Positions 9,376-19,413 of a stretch of DNA of 50,599 nucleotides are shown here, piece by piece. Position numbers and translations under genes: made by a program. Below the pieces are notes generated by a model that was not told where the DNA came from, did not search any database, and was given only the letters and a program-made list of their open reading frames with translations. The DNA lies in the NCBI GenBank assembly GCA_020025015.1, contig JAHHSV010000008.1, positions 1 through 50,599 on the forward strand, in the 5' to 3' direction. This stretch comes from Anaeroplasmataceae bacterium (lineage in GTDB: Bacteria; Bacillota_I; Bacilli_A; Acholeplasmatales; Anaeroplasmataceae). The stretch's first letter is position 1, and each line of letters starts with the position of its first letter.

Positions 9376-10143
9376 CTAATTATCCTTATAGCTATTTACA
9401 ATACTTAAAAGATTTAAGCTTCCACTCTTATTTTTAGAAATTAGGGCAACAAATTCCTTATTACCACTACCTCCTAAAATTTTAGAATATTCAAGCTTAT
9501 TAATATATAGTCCTTCTAAATTAAAGGCAGACTGAACCCTATTTAAAACCTCTAGATATTGCTTTTTATCCTTAACAACTCCGTTTTTAAGCTTAACCTT
9601 ACCAAGCTCAAATTGAGGCTTTATTAATAAGACTAAATAGCTTGCTTCCTCTAGATAATACTTTAAAGCCGATAGCAAATTTAATACACTCACAAAGGAT
9701 ACATCCATTACGATTATATCAATCTTACGATCAAACTTAGGTAAAAGTAAGATATTAGTATTTTCTAAGGACTTTACCCTACTATCTGCTCTTAAGGAAT
9801 CCTTTAATTGATTAGAACCAACATCAACGGCATAAACAAAGCTTGCACCATGCTTTAGGCTACAATCAGTAAAGCCACCAGTTGAGGCTCCTATATCTAG
9901 GATAACCTTACCGGTAAAGTCTAGCTTAAAATCAGCTATTGCTCCTTCAAGCTTTAAGCCTCCCTGGCTAACATAGGGTAAAACATTTTTAATTACTTCA
10001 ATCTTTTCGCTACCATTAACCTCAAGTGAGCCCTTAGTAACAGTCTTACCATCAACTAAAATAGCCCCTTCAGTTAAAGCTCGTTTAGCTTGAGTTCTTG
10101 ATTCAAAAAAATTATTTTCTACTAAATATAAATCAATTCTCAT
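9376..10143 (-). CDS. tlyA: TlyA family rRNA 2'-O-methyltransferase
   Basis: 255 aa with an N-terminal S4 RNA-binding domain (about residues 1-60, MRIDLYLVENNFF..) and a FtsJ-like Rossmann methyltransferase. The SAM loop is DIGASTGGFTD, and DVSFVS and LIKPQFELG are the usual core motifs. Family members 2'-O-methylate 16S and 23S rRNA; some have been called hemolysins. The gene starts inside the last codons of dxs (11-nt overlap). Confidence 0.93.
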   Translation of the reverse strand: MRIDLYLVENNFFESRTQAKRALTEGAILVDGKTVTKGSLEVNGSEKIEVIKNVLPYVSQGGLKLEGAIADFKLDFTGKVILDIGASTGGFTDCSLKHGASFVYAVDVGSNQLKDSLRADSRVKSLENTNILLLPKFDRKIDIIVMDVSFVSVLNLLSALKYYLEEASYLVLLIKPQFELGKVKLKNGVVKDKKQYLEVLNRVQSAFNLEGLYINKLEYSKILGGSGNKEFVALISKNKSGSLNLLSIVNSYKDN

Positions 10144-11965
10144 ATAATTTTTTCATTTCCCTTAAAAAATCTTCATCTGAAAAGCCATAATCATCTAAGA
10201 CCTCTTTAATGCTACCATGAGGTAAGATAGTATTAACATCAAAGTTAATATGGCTTACCTTATGCTTAGTGTTTTCTCTTAGGCTTGCATATAAAGAACC
10301 ACTTTCAACTACCTCTTCAATAACTAAGTAAGGTAAATTTAAGCTTTCTAAATAGCTAAGCATCTTATAATCTAATGGCTTAATTAATCTAGCATTAACT
10401 AGCATTAAATCTAGGTTGTTATCTTCAATTAGCTTTAATATTCTATCTAAATTATTTCCATAGCTTAAAACAATTCCTTTTTTACCATCTTTAATTATTT
10501 CCCAGGCAAAAGGTGTTTCAGTTAAGGAAAAGGCATTAAAATCAACAATCTCAGAAGCACGAGGATATCTAATAACAACTGGTGTATCACACCTTAAGGC
10601 TGTATTAAATAAGCCCATTACCTCGTTGGCATCTCTTGGCATTAGGATTTTGACATTAGGCATTGATGAAAACATTGCCACATCATAAATCCCCTGGTGG
10701 GTTGGCCCATCAGCACCAACAACACCCGCTCTATCTAAGCCAATGACAACCGGTAAATTTTGCCGACAAATATCATTTAAGAAAAAGTCATATGCTCTTT
10801 GGCTAAAGGTTGAATACATTAAAAGCACAACCTTTTTACCACCTAAGGTCAAGCCTGCTGACATAACTGTCGCATGCTCCTCAGCTATACCAACATCAAT
10901 AAAGCTTTCAGGATATCTTAAGGCAAACTTATCAAGCTTAGCGCCTACCTTCATCGCTGGAGTTATAACATAAAAGCTTTCCTTTTCTCTTAACTTACAT
11001 AAGGATTCTGTAACTATTTCACTATAGCTATGCTTATTTAAAACTGGCGCCTGTAATGGCTTACCTGTTTCAATATCAAAGGGACCTACACCATGGAAAT
11101 TTCCAAGATCATCCTCTTCGGCATATTTATAGCCCTTCCCCTTTTTCGTTAAAACATGGATAATAACCGGACCCTCTACATCCTTAACTCGATCTAAGGC
11201 CTTAGTTACTGCCTTTAGATCATGACCATCAATTGGACCATAATAGTCAAAGCCTAAATCCTCAAAAATATTATCTCGTTGAATAAAGCCCTTAATTCCT
11301 CGCTTAACCTGATGAAAATTATTAACCATTGCCTTAGGTAAGGCAGCATTTAAAAACTTTTTTAATTTAATAAGTAGCTTTTTATTACGTAATCTTCCAA
11401 AAACCTTTGCTAAAGCACCAACACTTTTACTGATTCCCATCTTATTATCGTTAAAAATAATTATTGGATGATATTCCTTAAGACCACCTAAATAATTTAG
11501 GCCCTCAAGGCTTACTCCATTCATAATTGAGGAATCACCGATAATTGATACAACATGCTTCTTACTATTTTTACCATTAGCTAAAAGTAAGCCTGCCATC
11601 GCGCTAATTGTAGTTGATGAATGACCGCTTTCCCAAATATCATAAGGAGATTCCTTACGATTAATGTAGCCTGATAAACCCTTATATTTTCTAAGCGTAT
11701 CAAATTCCTGAGCACGACCAGTAAAAATTTTATGAATATAGGATTGATGACCTACATCAAATAAAAACTCATCATTCTTATAATCAAAGACATCGTACAA
11801 AGCTATCATTAATTCAACGATACCTAAATTACTAGATAAATGACCACCAGTTTTACTTACACTCTCAATTAAAAACTTACGTATATCCTCAGCTAAAATT
11901 AGCTTTTCCTTATAGGTCAAATCCTTAATAAACTCAGGATTTTTAATTTGATTAATATCAAACAT
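10133..11965 (-). CDS. dxs: 1-deoxy-D-xylulose-5-phosphate synthase
   Basis: First enzyme of the MEP pathway: TPP-dependent condensation of pyruvate with glyceraldehyde 3-phosphate. 610 aa, normal length. Visible are SSNLGIVEL, GHQSYIHK, the TPP/Mg2+ segment starting GDSS at residue 143 with NDNKMGIS about 28 residues later, the EEHA glutamate region, YSTFSQRAYD and DRAGVVGADGPTHQG. The usual GDG of the TPP motif reads GDS here. It directly follows xseB; the prenyl synthase gene ispA that commonly sits between them is missing. ATG follows GATAGGTGA, and UGA is the stop codon. Confidence 0.95.
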   Translation of the reverse strand: MFDINQIKNPEFIKDLTYKEKLILAEDIRKFLIESVSKTGGHLSSNLGIVELMIALYDVFDYKNDEFLFDVGHQSYIHKIFTGRAQEFDTLRKYKGLSGYINRKESPYDIWESGHSSTTISAMAGLLLANGKNSKKHVVSIIGDSSIMNGVSLEGLNYLGGLKEYHPIIIFNDNKMGISKSVGALAKVFGRLRNKKLLIKLKKFLNAALPKAMVNNFHQVKRGIKGFIQRDNIFEDLGFDYYGPIDGHDLKAVTKALDRVKDVEGPVIIHVLTKKGKGYKYAEEDDLGNFHGVGPFDIETGKPLQAPVLNKHSYSEIVTESLCKLREKESFYVITPAMKVGAKLDKFALRYPESFIDVGIAEEHATVMSAGLTLGGKKVVLLMYSTFSQRAYDFFLNDICRQNLPVVIGLDRAGVVGADGPTHQGIYDVAMFSSMPNVKILMPRDANEVMGLFNTALRCDTPVVIRYPRASEIVDFNAFSLTETPFAWEIIKDGKKGIVLSYGNNLDRILKLIEDNNLDLMLVNARLIKPLDYKMLSYLESLNLPYLVIEEVVESGSLYASLRENTKHKVSHINFDVNTILPHGSIKEVLDDYGFSDEDFLREMKKLYEN

Positions 11966-11969
11966 AAAA

Positions 11970-12191
11970 TCACCTATCTTCTTCTAATTTTTCTAGACCA
12001 TTTTCCGTCATTTTCTCTAAAATTAATTTCTCACTTTGGTTTAAAAGCTTATAGCATAGCTGACTATATTCTAATCCCTTTGCATATAAGTCTACAGATT
12101 TTTCTAATGGAATTTCTTTATTTTCTAATTCTTTTACAATTGCTTCTAATTCTTTTAAAGCAGCTTCAAAGCTCATATTATTATTTTCCAT
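11970..12191 (-). CDS. xseB: Exodeoxyribonuclease VII small subunit
   Basis: About 73 aa, partner of XseA in ExoVII, which degrades single-stranded DNA. SFEAALKELEAIVKELE and the following helix are typical. I choose the ATG at 12191 (MENNN), 6 nt after AAGGAGG; the adjacent ATG at 12194 is only 3 nt away. It overlaps the end of xseA by 11 nt. Confidence 0.93.
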   Translation of the reverse strand: MENNNMSFEAALKELEAIVKELENKEIPLEKSVDLYAKGLEYSQLCYKLLNQSEKLILEKMTENGLEKLEEDR

Positions 12192-13386
12192 CATAAACCT
12201 CCTTGACAACACTAATTATTTTACCATCATTCATAATGGTTTCTAATTCTTCGCCCTTATTAATTTGCTTAATTGATTTAATTGCCTTATTATCCTGCTT
12301 AACAATCGCATAGCCACGTTCCATTACCTTAACCGGGCTTAAGGCTGATAAAGCCTTAGCTAATGATTCATATTTACTACGATTTAAATCTATTTTATTT
12401 TGTATAAGCAAATTCAAATTCTTTTTGTAATTATCAATATATCTTCTTTTTTCCTTAAGCTTATTCATTGGATTATAGCTATCAACTAAGCGTTCAAGAT
12501 TTGATAATTTAAACTTAAGCTCATTAAATCTAACTGTATTAAGCCTTATTAGGCTATTCTTTAAAAAGTCAACCTCTTTAGTTAACTCTATAACTGAGGG
12601 CGTAGCAAGCTCAGCTGCCGCAGTCGGGGTAGCCGCTCTTAAATCAGCGACAAAATCACTAATTGTAAAATCCGTCTCATGACCAACAGCACTGATAATT
12701 GGTAGCTTTGAATCATAAATAGCATCCGCTACTATTCTTTCATTAAATGGCCATAAATCCTCTAAGGATCCGCCACCACGGCCTAAGATTATAACATCAA
12801 CTAAGGCATCAGCATTACACCTTTTAATGCTTCTAACTATATCGTTTTTAGCATCATTTCCTTGCACAAGAGTAGGATATAAAATCAATTTTAAAAAAGG
12901 ATATCTTCTACGTATTGTATTAATTATATCCCTAATAACTGCTCCTGTAGGTGATGTTATAACCCCAATTGCCTTGGGGAAACGAGGAATTGGCTTTTTA
13001 TGAGCTTGATCATAATAACCTAATTCCTTAAGCTCCTTGTTTAGCCTTTCAAATTCTAAATATAAATCACCAATACCAGAATTTTTCATTTCTAGTACAA
13101 CTAACTGATAGTAACCGCCCTGCTCATAAACTGTTACATAGCCCTTAAGATAAACCTTATCGCCATCCTTTGGGAAAAATTTAACATTTCTAGCATAGGC
13201 TGCAAACATCATACAGCCAATCTGGCTTGCTTCATCCTTTAGGGTAAAGTAAAAATGACCACGTGAGTGATGCTTAAAATTAGAAATTTCCCCTTCTATA
13301 AGAACTTCCTTTAAATTAGTATCATAATCAAACTTATATTTAATATAGCGAGTTAAAGCACTAACTGTTAAATATTTTTCTTCCAT
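12181..13386 (-). CDS. xseA: Exodeoxyribonuclease VII large subunit
   Basis: 401 aa. An N-terminal OB fold (about residues 1-100: LKEVLIEGEISNFK..GHFYFTLKD) is followed by the catalytic domain with GVITSPTGAVIRDI, GRGGGSLEDLWPFN and AVGHETDFT, and then a coiled-coil C-terminus. Forms ExoVII with the overlapping xseB. Start preceded by AGGTGGG. Confidence 0.95.
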   Translation of the reverse strand: MEEKYLTVSALTRYIKYKFDYDTNLKEVLIEGEISNFKHHSRGHFYFTLKDEASQIGCMMFAAYARNVKFFPKDGDKVYLKGYVTVYEQGGYYQLVVLEMKNSGIGDLYLEFERLNKELKELGYYDQAHKKPIPRFPKAIGVITSPTGAVIRDIINTIRRRYPFLKLILYPTLVQGNDAKNDIVRSIKRCNADALVDVIILGRGGGSLEDLWPFNERIVADAIYDSKLPIISAVGHETDFTISDFVADLRAATPTAAAELATPSVIELTKEVDFLKNSLIRLNTVRFNELKFKLSNLERLVDSYNPMNKLKEKRRYIDNYKKNLNLLIQNKIDLNRSKYESLAKALSALSPVKVMERGYAIVKQDNKAIKSIKQINKGEELETIMNDGKIISVVKEVYDGK

Positions 13387-13406
13387 GAACTAATCCCACC
13401 TATCAA

Positions 13407-13841
13407 TTATTTTTTTAATACCTTTGAAACCTTATCTAAAACACTATTAATAATTTTAACTGAATTGTAATCATCGCCTTGAGTATAAATCTTAGCAATT
13501 TCTAAGGCCTCGTCAATTACAATTGGATGAGGAATCCTATCAATTAGCATTTCTGCTACTGCACCCTTTAAGATAATAACATCTAAGGTATTTAAGCGGC
13601 TTAAGCGATAATTAGTTAAATTTTCTTCAATTAAACCAGTAATCTCTAAATTAGAATCTAAAACCTTATTAACGTATTCTAATACAGTTTCATTAATTTT
13701 AGATACATCATCCTTGCTTTTTAAGGCCTCATCTAAGGTTTTGCCTGACATTTCAATTTCATATAAAAGCTCTAGGGCTGTAATTCTATTTTGTCTTCTT
13801 GCTGTAATCATATTTTCTTTCTTTTCGTGTTCAGTTTTCAT
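13407..13841 (-). CDS. nusB: Transcription antitermination factor NusB
   Basis: 144 aa all-helical RNA-binding protein that acts with NusE on rRNA operon leaders. RRQNRITALELLYEIEMSG and the C-terminal IPHPIVIDEALEIAK..YTQGDDYNSVKIINSVLDKV are diagnostic. It follows the alpha/beta hydrolase by 2 nt and precedes xseA, the standard Bacillota order. Confidence 0.94.
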   Translation of the reverse strand: MKTEHEKKENMITARRQNRITALELLYEIEMSGKTLDEALKSKDDVSKINETVLEYVNKVLDSNLEITGLIEENLTNYRLSRLNTLDVIILKGAVAEMLIDRIPHPIVIDEALEIAKIYTQGDDYNSVKIINSVLDKVSKVLKK

Positions 13842-13843
13842 TT

Positions 13844-14596
13844 TTATTCTTCTTCCTTCAAAAATTTTAAAACTATTTTCATTATCTTCTCTGCTTTACT
13901 ACTTCTAAGCATTAAGTGGCTTAAGCCATCCATTATTACAATCTTACAAGTATTAACCGCAATTGATTCTAAATATTCAATTGATGCCTGTGGCACTAAT
14001 TGATCAAGCTTACCCCAAATTATAAGAGTAGGTGGATTAATATTAATTAGCTCCTTATTGCACCTATTAATAACTGAAGCAAAGGTACTAACATTTCTTA
14101 TAGTATAGTGAGGGAGTAATTCCTTTAAGCCAAGCTTTACCGCCTTAATGTCATCTTCGTTTAGATTCTTTAATTTATTAGCAACCCGCTCATAAAGCTC
14201 TTCCTGATTATTTTTAGCCTTTTTTAAAATAGCATAACACTCTGTTTTGTATTTGATTCTATTACTAAATAAATTAAAATTCAAATATTTATTTGCTGGA
14301 GACAATAAAACTAAACGATGAATTTTCTTTACACTTTGTAAGTAAGTAGCTAAGGCGCCACCCATAGAAAAGCCAATGCAATCTATTGTATCATATTCTG
14401 CTTCTAATTTATCATAAGCTGCTAATAAATTTTCAAATGTTGGTTTAACCTTGAACTCACTATATTTAGGAGGAATTTGATGACCAGGTATTATATATAA
14501 ATAAACCCTATCATAGATTTTTTCTAATTCTGGAACAATCGGCCCAAAATCAAGCTCATTTGTACAAAAGCCATGAATTAAAATTACCGCCTTCAC
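13844..14596 (-). CDS. Alpha/beta hydrolase (carboxylesterase / Est30-like)
   Basis: 250-aa cytosolic serine hydrolase. The oxyanion HGF is near the N-terminus, the nucleophile elbow is GFSMGG, the acid is in WGKLDQLVP and the histidine in GLSHLML. Size and the ILIHGFCTN start resemble carboxylesterase/monoglyceride lipase enzymes. The substrate is unknown. Its position directly upstream of nusB is not a standard pairing that I recognise. Confidence 0.85.
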   Translation of the reverse strand: MKAVILIHGFCTNELDFGPIVPELEKIYDRVYLYIIPGHQIPPKYSEFKVKPTFENLLAAYDKLEAEYDTIDCIGFSMGGALATYLQSVKKIHRLVLLSPANKYLNFNLFSNRIKYKTECYAILKKAKNNQEELYERVANKLKNLNEDDIKAVKLGLKELLPHYTIRNVSTFASVINRCNKELININPPTLIIWGKLDQLVPQASIEYLESIAVNTCKIVIMDGLSHLMLRSSKAEKIMKIVLKFLKEEE

Positions 14597-14612
14597 TGAA
14601 TCACATCCTTAT

Positions 14613-15590
14613 TTAGAAAATTAGTACTAGGATATTAGCAATAAAGTATATCACTAATATTAATATTAGCTCGTAATACCTTATTTTCTTTTTTTTGTTT
14701 AATAATGTATAAATAATATACATTAAAATTGTAACCGTCAACACGAAAAAGCTTATTATTCCGATTGACCAATTAGTATTTAAAAATACTGCTAATAATA
14801 AGAGTGGAATTAATGTTTTATATCCCCACCAGCTCTTAGATAAATCTCCAATATCTTCAGGCTGAAAGCTTACGTTATCCTTAACTGCTAAAAAATGTAG
14901 GAAAACGCCAATGCCAGCCATCGTAACTGGTACATACCAGTCATAGTAGTTAGAATTGACATTCGTTATCGCAACCTGAGGGAAAAATTTACAAGCCTTT
15001 TGGATTGCTCCAATATAGCTTATTTTTGACCACTCAACCGACTTATAATTAAATGCTACATACATTGTAAAAATAAATATCGCCGGTAAAATTAAATAAA
15101 TCACATTAATAATTACTGCATCATAAATATTAGAGCACTTGCTTGTTATAAATGAGCTTAAAAAATATACTCCAATAAATATTAGTAAAGCATAGCCCAT
15201 AAAGGAAAATAAGTGTCCATAAACCAAATCTAAGCCATTAATCATTAATATTAAAATACCAATGATATAGGTTAAACTAAATATTAGCATATTAATTACT
15301 AAATGAAAATATAAAGAGGTTCTATAAATATTAGCCCTACGATCTGGCAAGCTAAATATTACATTGGAAGAATTCTTTTCAAAATAAACGTGGTAGTCTA
15401 AAACTGGTACAACATAACCAATAAAAATCAATAATGCGGCTGGAATGTAAATTAAATTTTTAAGCATATACGCATTATCATTTCTAACGAAGGCTAATAG
15501 AATACTAAAGCTTGTTAAATAAACTAGGTTCAATAGTAAATAAATAGTCTTATACTTTTTAAATATGTATTTTAAATAGCTTATGTTCAT
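14613..15590 (-). CDS. ABC transporter permease-like membrane protein
   Basis: About 325 aa with roughly eight to nine hydrophobic helices and little else. The start is the ATG at 15590, with GGAGG 8 nt upstream, and it overlaps the end of the ABC ATPase gene by 4 nt. The overlap implies it is that ATPase's membrane partner. No sequence motif fixes the substrate. Confidence 0.75.
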   Translation of the reverse strand: MNISYLKYIFKKYKTIYLLLNLVYLTSFSILLAFVRNDNAYMLKNLIYIPAALLIFIGYVVPVLDYHVYFEKNSSNVIFSLPDRRANIYRTSLYFHLVINMLIFSLTYIIGILILMINGLDLVYGHLFSFMGYALLIFIGVYFLSSFITSKCSNIYDAVIINVIYLILPAIFIFTMYVAFNYKSVEWSKISYIGAIQKACKFFPQVAITNVNSNYYDWYVPVTMAGIGVFLHFLAVKDNVSFQPEDIGDLSKSWWGYKTLIPLLLLAVFLNTNWSIGIISFFVLTVTILMYIIYTLLNKKKKIRYYELILILVIYFIANILVLIF

Positions 15591-16447
15591 GATAGATCCT
15601 CCATTTGATAAATTATCCAATCATTAAATGGGACTAAATCAGTAGATATTAAATTATCAGTATCCTTGAAAGCTTGCAGAATATCTTCTTTTTTATTATG
15701 CACATCAATCATATAATAATTCTCTTGGACGATCTTATTCAAAATATTTAAGCCTGGAATAGCTTTGAATTTTTCCCTAACAACTAAAACTCGATAAATC
15801 GGATCATCATAGTACAATTCATCGCCTAACATAATCATCTTTCCCTTGGTAAGATAACCAATATTGTCAGAAATATCAACAAGCTCCTTAACTGAGTGAC
15901 TAGTTAAGATAACTGTCATATCCTTTCTTTTCATAAGCTCTTTAATTTCTTCTTTAAAAATATTTTTAGCAAAGGGATCGACCCCATCAAAGGTTTCGTC
16001 TAAAAATAATAGCTTAGGAGCAATACTCAAAGCGATAGAAAGATACAATCTTTTTTTCTTACCCTTGCTTAGCTTTATTACCCTTTCCTTAGGATTTAGC
16101 TCAAAGCGCTTAATTATATAATTAAAGTACTTTTTATCCAATTCATAAAAGGCATAATAAAAATCCATAACTGATTCAACAGTTGAAGCTAGCTCTAGGT
16201 AGGGATCATCAGGGATAAATAATAAATTTTGTTTTGCACTAATATTATCAAAAACAGTTTCAGTTCCAACAAAAATTTCACCCTTGTCTGGTTTTAAAAC
16301 CCCACAGCAAAGCTTTAATAGGGTTGATTTACCTACACCATTAATACCAACTATTCCAAAAATCGTATTGGGCTTTACTCGAAAATTACAGTCTTCAAGT
16401 ATTTGCTTATGTTCAATTTTTTTAGCAACGTGTATAACATCTAACAA
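15587..16447 (-). CDS. ABC transporter ATP-binding protein
   Basis: 286-aa exporter-type ATPase. Walker A is GINGVGKST, the signature is a divergent LSKGKKKR, Walker B is LLFLDETFDGVD and the switch histidine is in TSHS. Translation starts at a TTG (MLDVIHVAKK), about 5 nt after GGTGAG. It opens the nine-gene operon running down to recN and overlaps the permease gene by 4 nt. The C-terminal 70 residues are outside the conserved ATPase fold. Confidence 0.88.
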   Translation of the reverse strand: MLDVIHVAKKIEHKQILEDCNFRVKPNTIFGIVGINGVGKSTLLKLCCGVLKPDKGEIFVGTETVFDNISAKQNLLFIPDDPYLELASTVESVMDFYYAFYELDKKYFNYIIKRFELNPKERVIKLSKGKKKRLYLSIALSIAPKLLFLDETFDGVDPFAKNIFKEEIKELMKRKDMTVILTSHSVKELVDISDNIGYLTKGKMIMLGDELYYDDPIYRVLVVREKFKAIPGLNILNKIVQENYYMIDVHNKKEDILQAFKDTDNLISTDLVPFNDWIIYQMEDLS

Positions 16448-16488
16448 AAACCCTCACCGTCCTTTATTATAGCATATTCTAGGAGCTA

Positions 16489-17097
16489 TTACTCCTTTTC
16501 ACTGTCAAAAACTGTCATTATCATTATTCCTTCACCCTTAAATCTTACTATTGGGTTACTTGATGCAGCCTCATTAGAGATGCATAAATTATCACAATGA
16601 TTAAATTTATAATCCTCTAATTCATATTTAAAGCCCTTTAAGCTTATAATACTATTTTCACTAGCAAAGAAGCTATAGTAATAATAATCCTCATTTAAGC
16701 TAATATATTTTGGTATTGCCATTATTTTAGTTGCTTCATCAATAAATGTAACATTAGGATACTTTAAGCATAAATTGATATTTGCATATAAATGATCAAT
16801 TCTTTTACCGGCAATACCACCATAAATTAAAATTTCATCTGCATCCTTAAAACAATTTATTGCATACTCAGTATCAGTTAAATCCTTATCACAATTTAGC
16901 TTAAGATAATTTTTAGCCTTACTAGCAATAAATTTCCTTTCCTCAGCAGTAACTGAATCAAAATCACCAATAGCGTAATCTAGGCTATAGCCATTTTTTA
17001 AGGCTATTAAGGCCCCACGATCAACACCTACTAAAATCTCATTTTCCTTAATTTCAGGTAATTTAGTTGAAAATGGTAAAATAAATAGATATCTCAT
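16489..17097 (-). CDS. thiN: Thiamine pyrophosphokinase
   Basis: 202 aa; transfers diphosphate from ATP to thiamine to give TPP, the cofactor of Dxs. GVDRGA, IGDFDS, KDLTDTEYA and GGIAGKRIDH are the conserved catalytic and binding segments. It overlaps mutS2 by 4 nt (ATGA) and is the last gene of the thyA operon. Confidence 0.92.
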   Translation of the reverse strand: MRYLFILPFSTKLPEIKENEILVGVDRGALIALKNGYSLDYAIGDFDSVTAEERKFIASKAKNYLKLNCDKDLTDTEYAINCFKDADEILIYGGIAGKRIDHLYANINLCLKYPNVTFIDEATKIMAIPKYISLNEDYYYYSFFASENSIISLKGFKYELEDYKFNHCDNLCISNEAASSNPIVRFKGEGIMIMTVFDSEKE

Positions 17098-19412
17098 TTT
17101 AATTCCACCACTGTACAGCCATTTAAGCCCTCGCCTTCCTTACCATAGCGATAGCTTTTAACGGAAGGTAGGTTCTTTAAAACCTCCCAAACGCGCTTAC
17201 GAACAACACCTGTACCAAAGCCATGAATAATGCTAACCTTCTCATAGTTAGCAAGGCAAGCCTTATCTAAAAATTCTTCTACTAAATTTTCAACCTCTTC
17301 ATAACGCTTACCACGTAAATCAAGGCTCATGCTAGCGCCAGCTACACTATTATAGCCACTAGCCTTAACCTTAGGTTCAATCTTTATAGTCTTAGGCTTT
17401 TCGGTTTTTACTAAATCCTTACGCTTAAAGTCCATAGTAAACTGACCAAAATTAACCTGATAGCTGTTTTTCTTGATAAGCTTAATAGTACCGATTTGAT
17501 TATAAGACTTAATCATAACAAAATCGCCTACGGCAAGTTGGCTATTATCAATTACTTCCTTATCACTTACCTCAAGGGTGTTAGCCTCATGCTTTAGCTT
17601 AGCTAGCTCATGAGATTTAATTTCCGTATTTTTAGATAGCTCCTTAATTTCAGCTAATAAGGCCTCACTATCCTTACGCGCCTTTAATAAAATATTTTCC
17701 GCATCTCTTCTAGCCTTTTGTAATAGGAATTCTCTTTTTGACTCAAGATTTTGCTTTTCCTTCTTAATATCTTCTTGCATCTTAAGTATGCTTTCCTTTA
17801 AGGAAGCAACCTCATCTTCCTTATACTTAAGCTCTGACATTTTCTTTTCATAATCAAGAATTTCCTTGTTATCCTTATTATGAGCCAATAAAAATTTGCT
17901 ATTTTCAATTATTTCATCGCTTAAGCCTAGATTTTTCGCAATTAATAAGGCATTACTTGCACCTGGTACACCAAGCAATAAACGATAGGTTGGCTTAAGT
18001 GTATTAGGATTAAACTCAACTGATGCATTAACTATTCCCTCATGATTATAAGCATAATTCTTCAAATCTGTATAGTGGGTAGTAATTATTGCCTTACTAC
18101 CACGTTTAATTAATTCCTCAATTATTGCTAAGGCAAGGCTACTTCCTTCCTTAGGATCAGTACCACTACCAAGCTCATCTAATAATATTAAGGAATTGCT
18201 TAAATCCTCAGCTAAAATATTAATGATTTTAGTAATATGGCTTGAGAAGGTTGATAGTGATTCCTCAATTGATTGCTCATCACCAATATCAGCTAAAATA
18301 TGATCAAACACGTGAAATACTGATGATTTTTTCGCATCAGCAAAGATACCTGACTGAACTAGCATATGAAGCAAACCAACTGTCTTTAAGGAAACCGTCT
18401 TACCACCTGTATTAGGTCCTGTTATAATAATTGTGCTCGTATTTTCCAGCATTTTAATGCTAATAGGTACAACCTTTGAAGAATCAATTAAAGGATGCTT
18501 ACCTGAATCAATATTAAATCGCTTTTGACTAGTAATTTCTGGTCTATAGCTATTTTCCTTACTATACTTAGCTTTAGCAGTTATAGCATCTAGATAAGCA
18601 ATAATTTCAAGATTATTAATTAGCTCTTCATAATTTGCACTTACTAAAAGGCTTAAATTCTCTAAGATTATTTTAATTTCCTTTTCCTCTTGTCGAAATA
18701 ATTCTTCTAAATCATTAGCCAAAGGTATTATTGAATTAGGCTCAATATAACAGGTTGTATTAGATTGGCTAATATCATGGACAATACCAGGAAAGGAATT
18801 TTTATATTCAATCTTAACTGGCAAGCACATACGATTATTTCTTATTACAATCAATAAATCATTAAGCTTACTATTTTCCCGCTGCATAATTTGATTTAAG
18901 CCAGTTCGAATACGATTTTCCGTTTGACTTATCTTACGTCTAATTTGGAATAAGTCCTTACTAGCACCATCAAGAATTTTACCATCCTTACTGATTGCTA
19001 GATTAATAGTTGCCTTTAAACGATATAAATCAAATAAACCCTCACTAATTTTAGTCATTACTGGAGTCTTGATATCTCCTGATGTCTTTAAATCCTCAAA
19101 AAATTTTTTTAAATTATTACTAGAATTAATTAATGCTAGGATATCTAGAAAATGAATTGGTTCTAAAATTGAACCCTTCGAGGCTAAATCCAAATACTTT
19201 TTTACATCATCTAGAGGCTCAATAGGTAATTCACCTAAACGATAAAAAACAGTACGAGCTTCTTCGGTTTCATCTAATAGCGTATTAACAACCTCAATAT
19301 CAGTACTAGGTCTTAAGCTCATTATTAAATTTTTTGAATATTTATTACGACAATAATCGCTAACATTCACTAAAACCTTATCATATTCTAATGTTTTATC
19401 TGTAAAATTCAT
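17094..19412 (-). CDS. mutS2: Endonuclease MutS2
   Basis: About 772 aa; binds branched DNA and stalled or collided ribosomes and suppresses recombination. The MutS ATPase has Walker A GPNTGGKT and Walker B LLDELGSGTDP, followed by a long coiled coil, a KOW-like segment (AVGDFVMIKSYNQIG) and a C-terminal Smr domain with LDLRG and HGFGTG. The start is the ATG at 19412 after GAAGGTAG; upstream codons are not a better start. It overlaps the preceding gene's stop region. Confidence 0.95.
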   Translation of the reverse strand: MNFTDKTLEYDKVLVNVSDYCRNKYSKNLIMSLRPSTDIEVVNTLLDETEEARTVFYRLGELPIEPLDDVKKYLDLASKGSILEPIHFLDILALINSSNNLKKFFEDLKTSGDIKTPVMTKISEGLFDLYRLKATINLAISKDGKILDGASKDLFQIRRKISQTENRIRTGLNQIMQRENSKLNDLLIVIRNNRMCLPVKIEYKNSFPGIVHDISQSNTTCYIEPNSIIPLANDLEELFRQEEKEIKIILENLSLLVSANYEELINNLEIIAYLDAITAKAKYSKENSYRPEITSQKRFNIDSGKHPLIDSSKVVPISIKMLENTSTIIITGPNTGGKTVSLKTVGLLHMLVQSGIFADAKKSSVFHVFDHILADIGDEQSIEESLSTFSSHITKIINILAEDLSNSLILLDELGSGTDPKEGSSLALAIIEELIKRGSKAIITTHYTDLKNYAYNHEGIVNASVEFNPNTLKPTYRLLLGVPGASNALLIAKNLGLSDEIIENSKFLLAHNKDNKEILDYEKKMSELKYKEDEVASLKESILKMQEDIKKEKQNLESKREFLLQKARRDAENILLKARKDSEALLAEIKELSKNTEIKSHELAKLKHEANTLEVSDKEVIDNSQLAVGDFVMIKSYNQIGTIKLIKKNSYQVNFGQFTMDFKRKDLVKTEKPKTIKIEPKVKASGYNSVAGASMSLDLRGKRYEEVENLVEEFLDKACLANYEKVSIIHGFGTGVVRKRVWEVLKNLPSVKSYRYGKEGEGLNGCTVVELK

Positions 19413-19413
19413 A

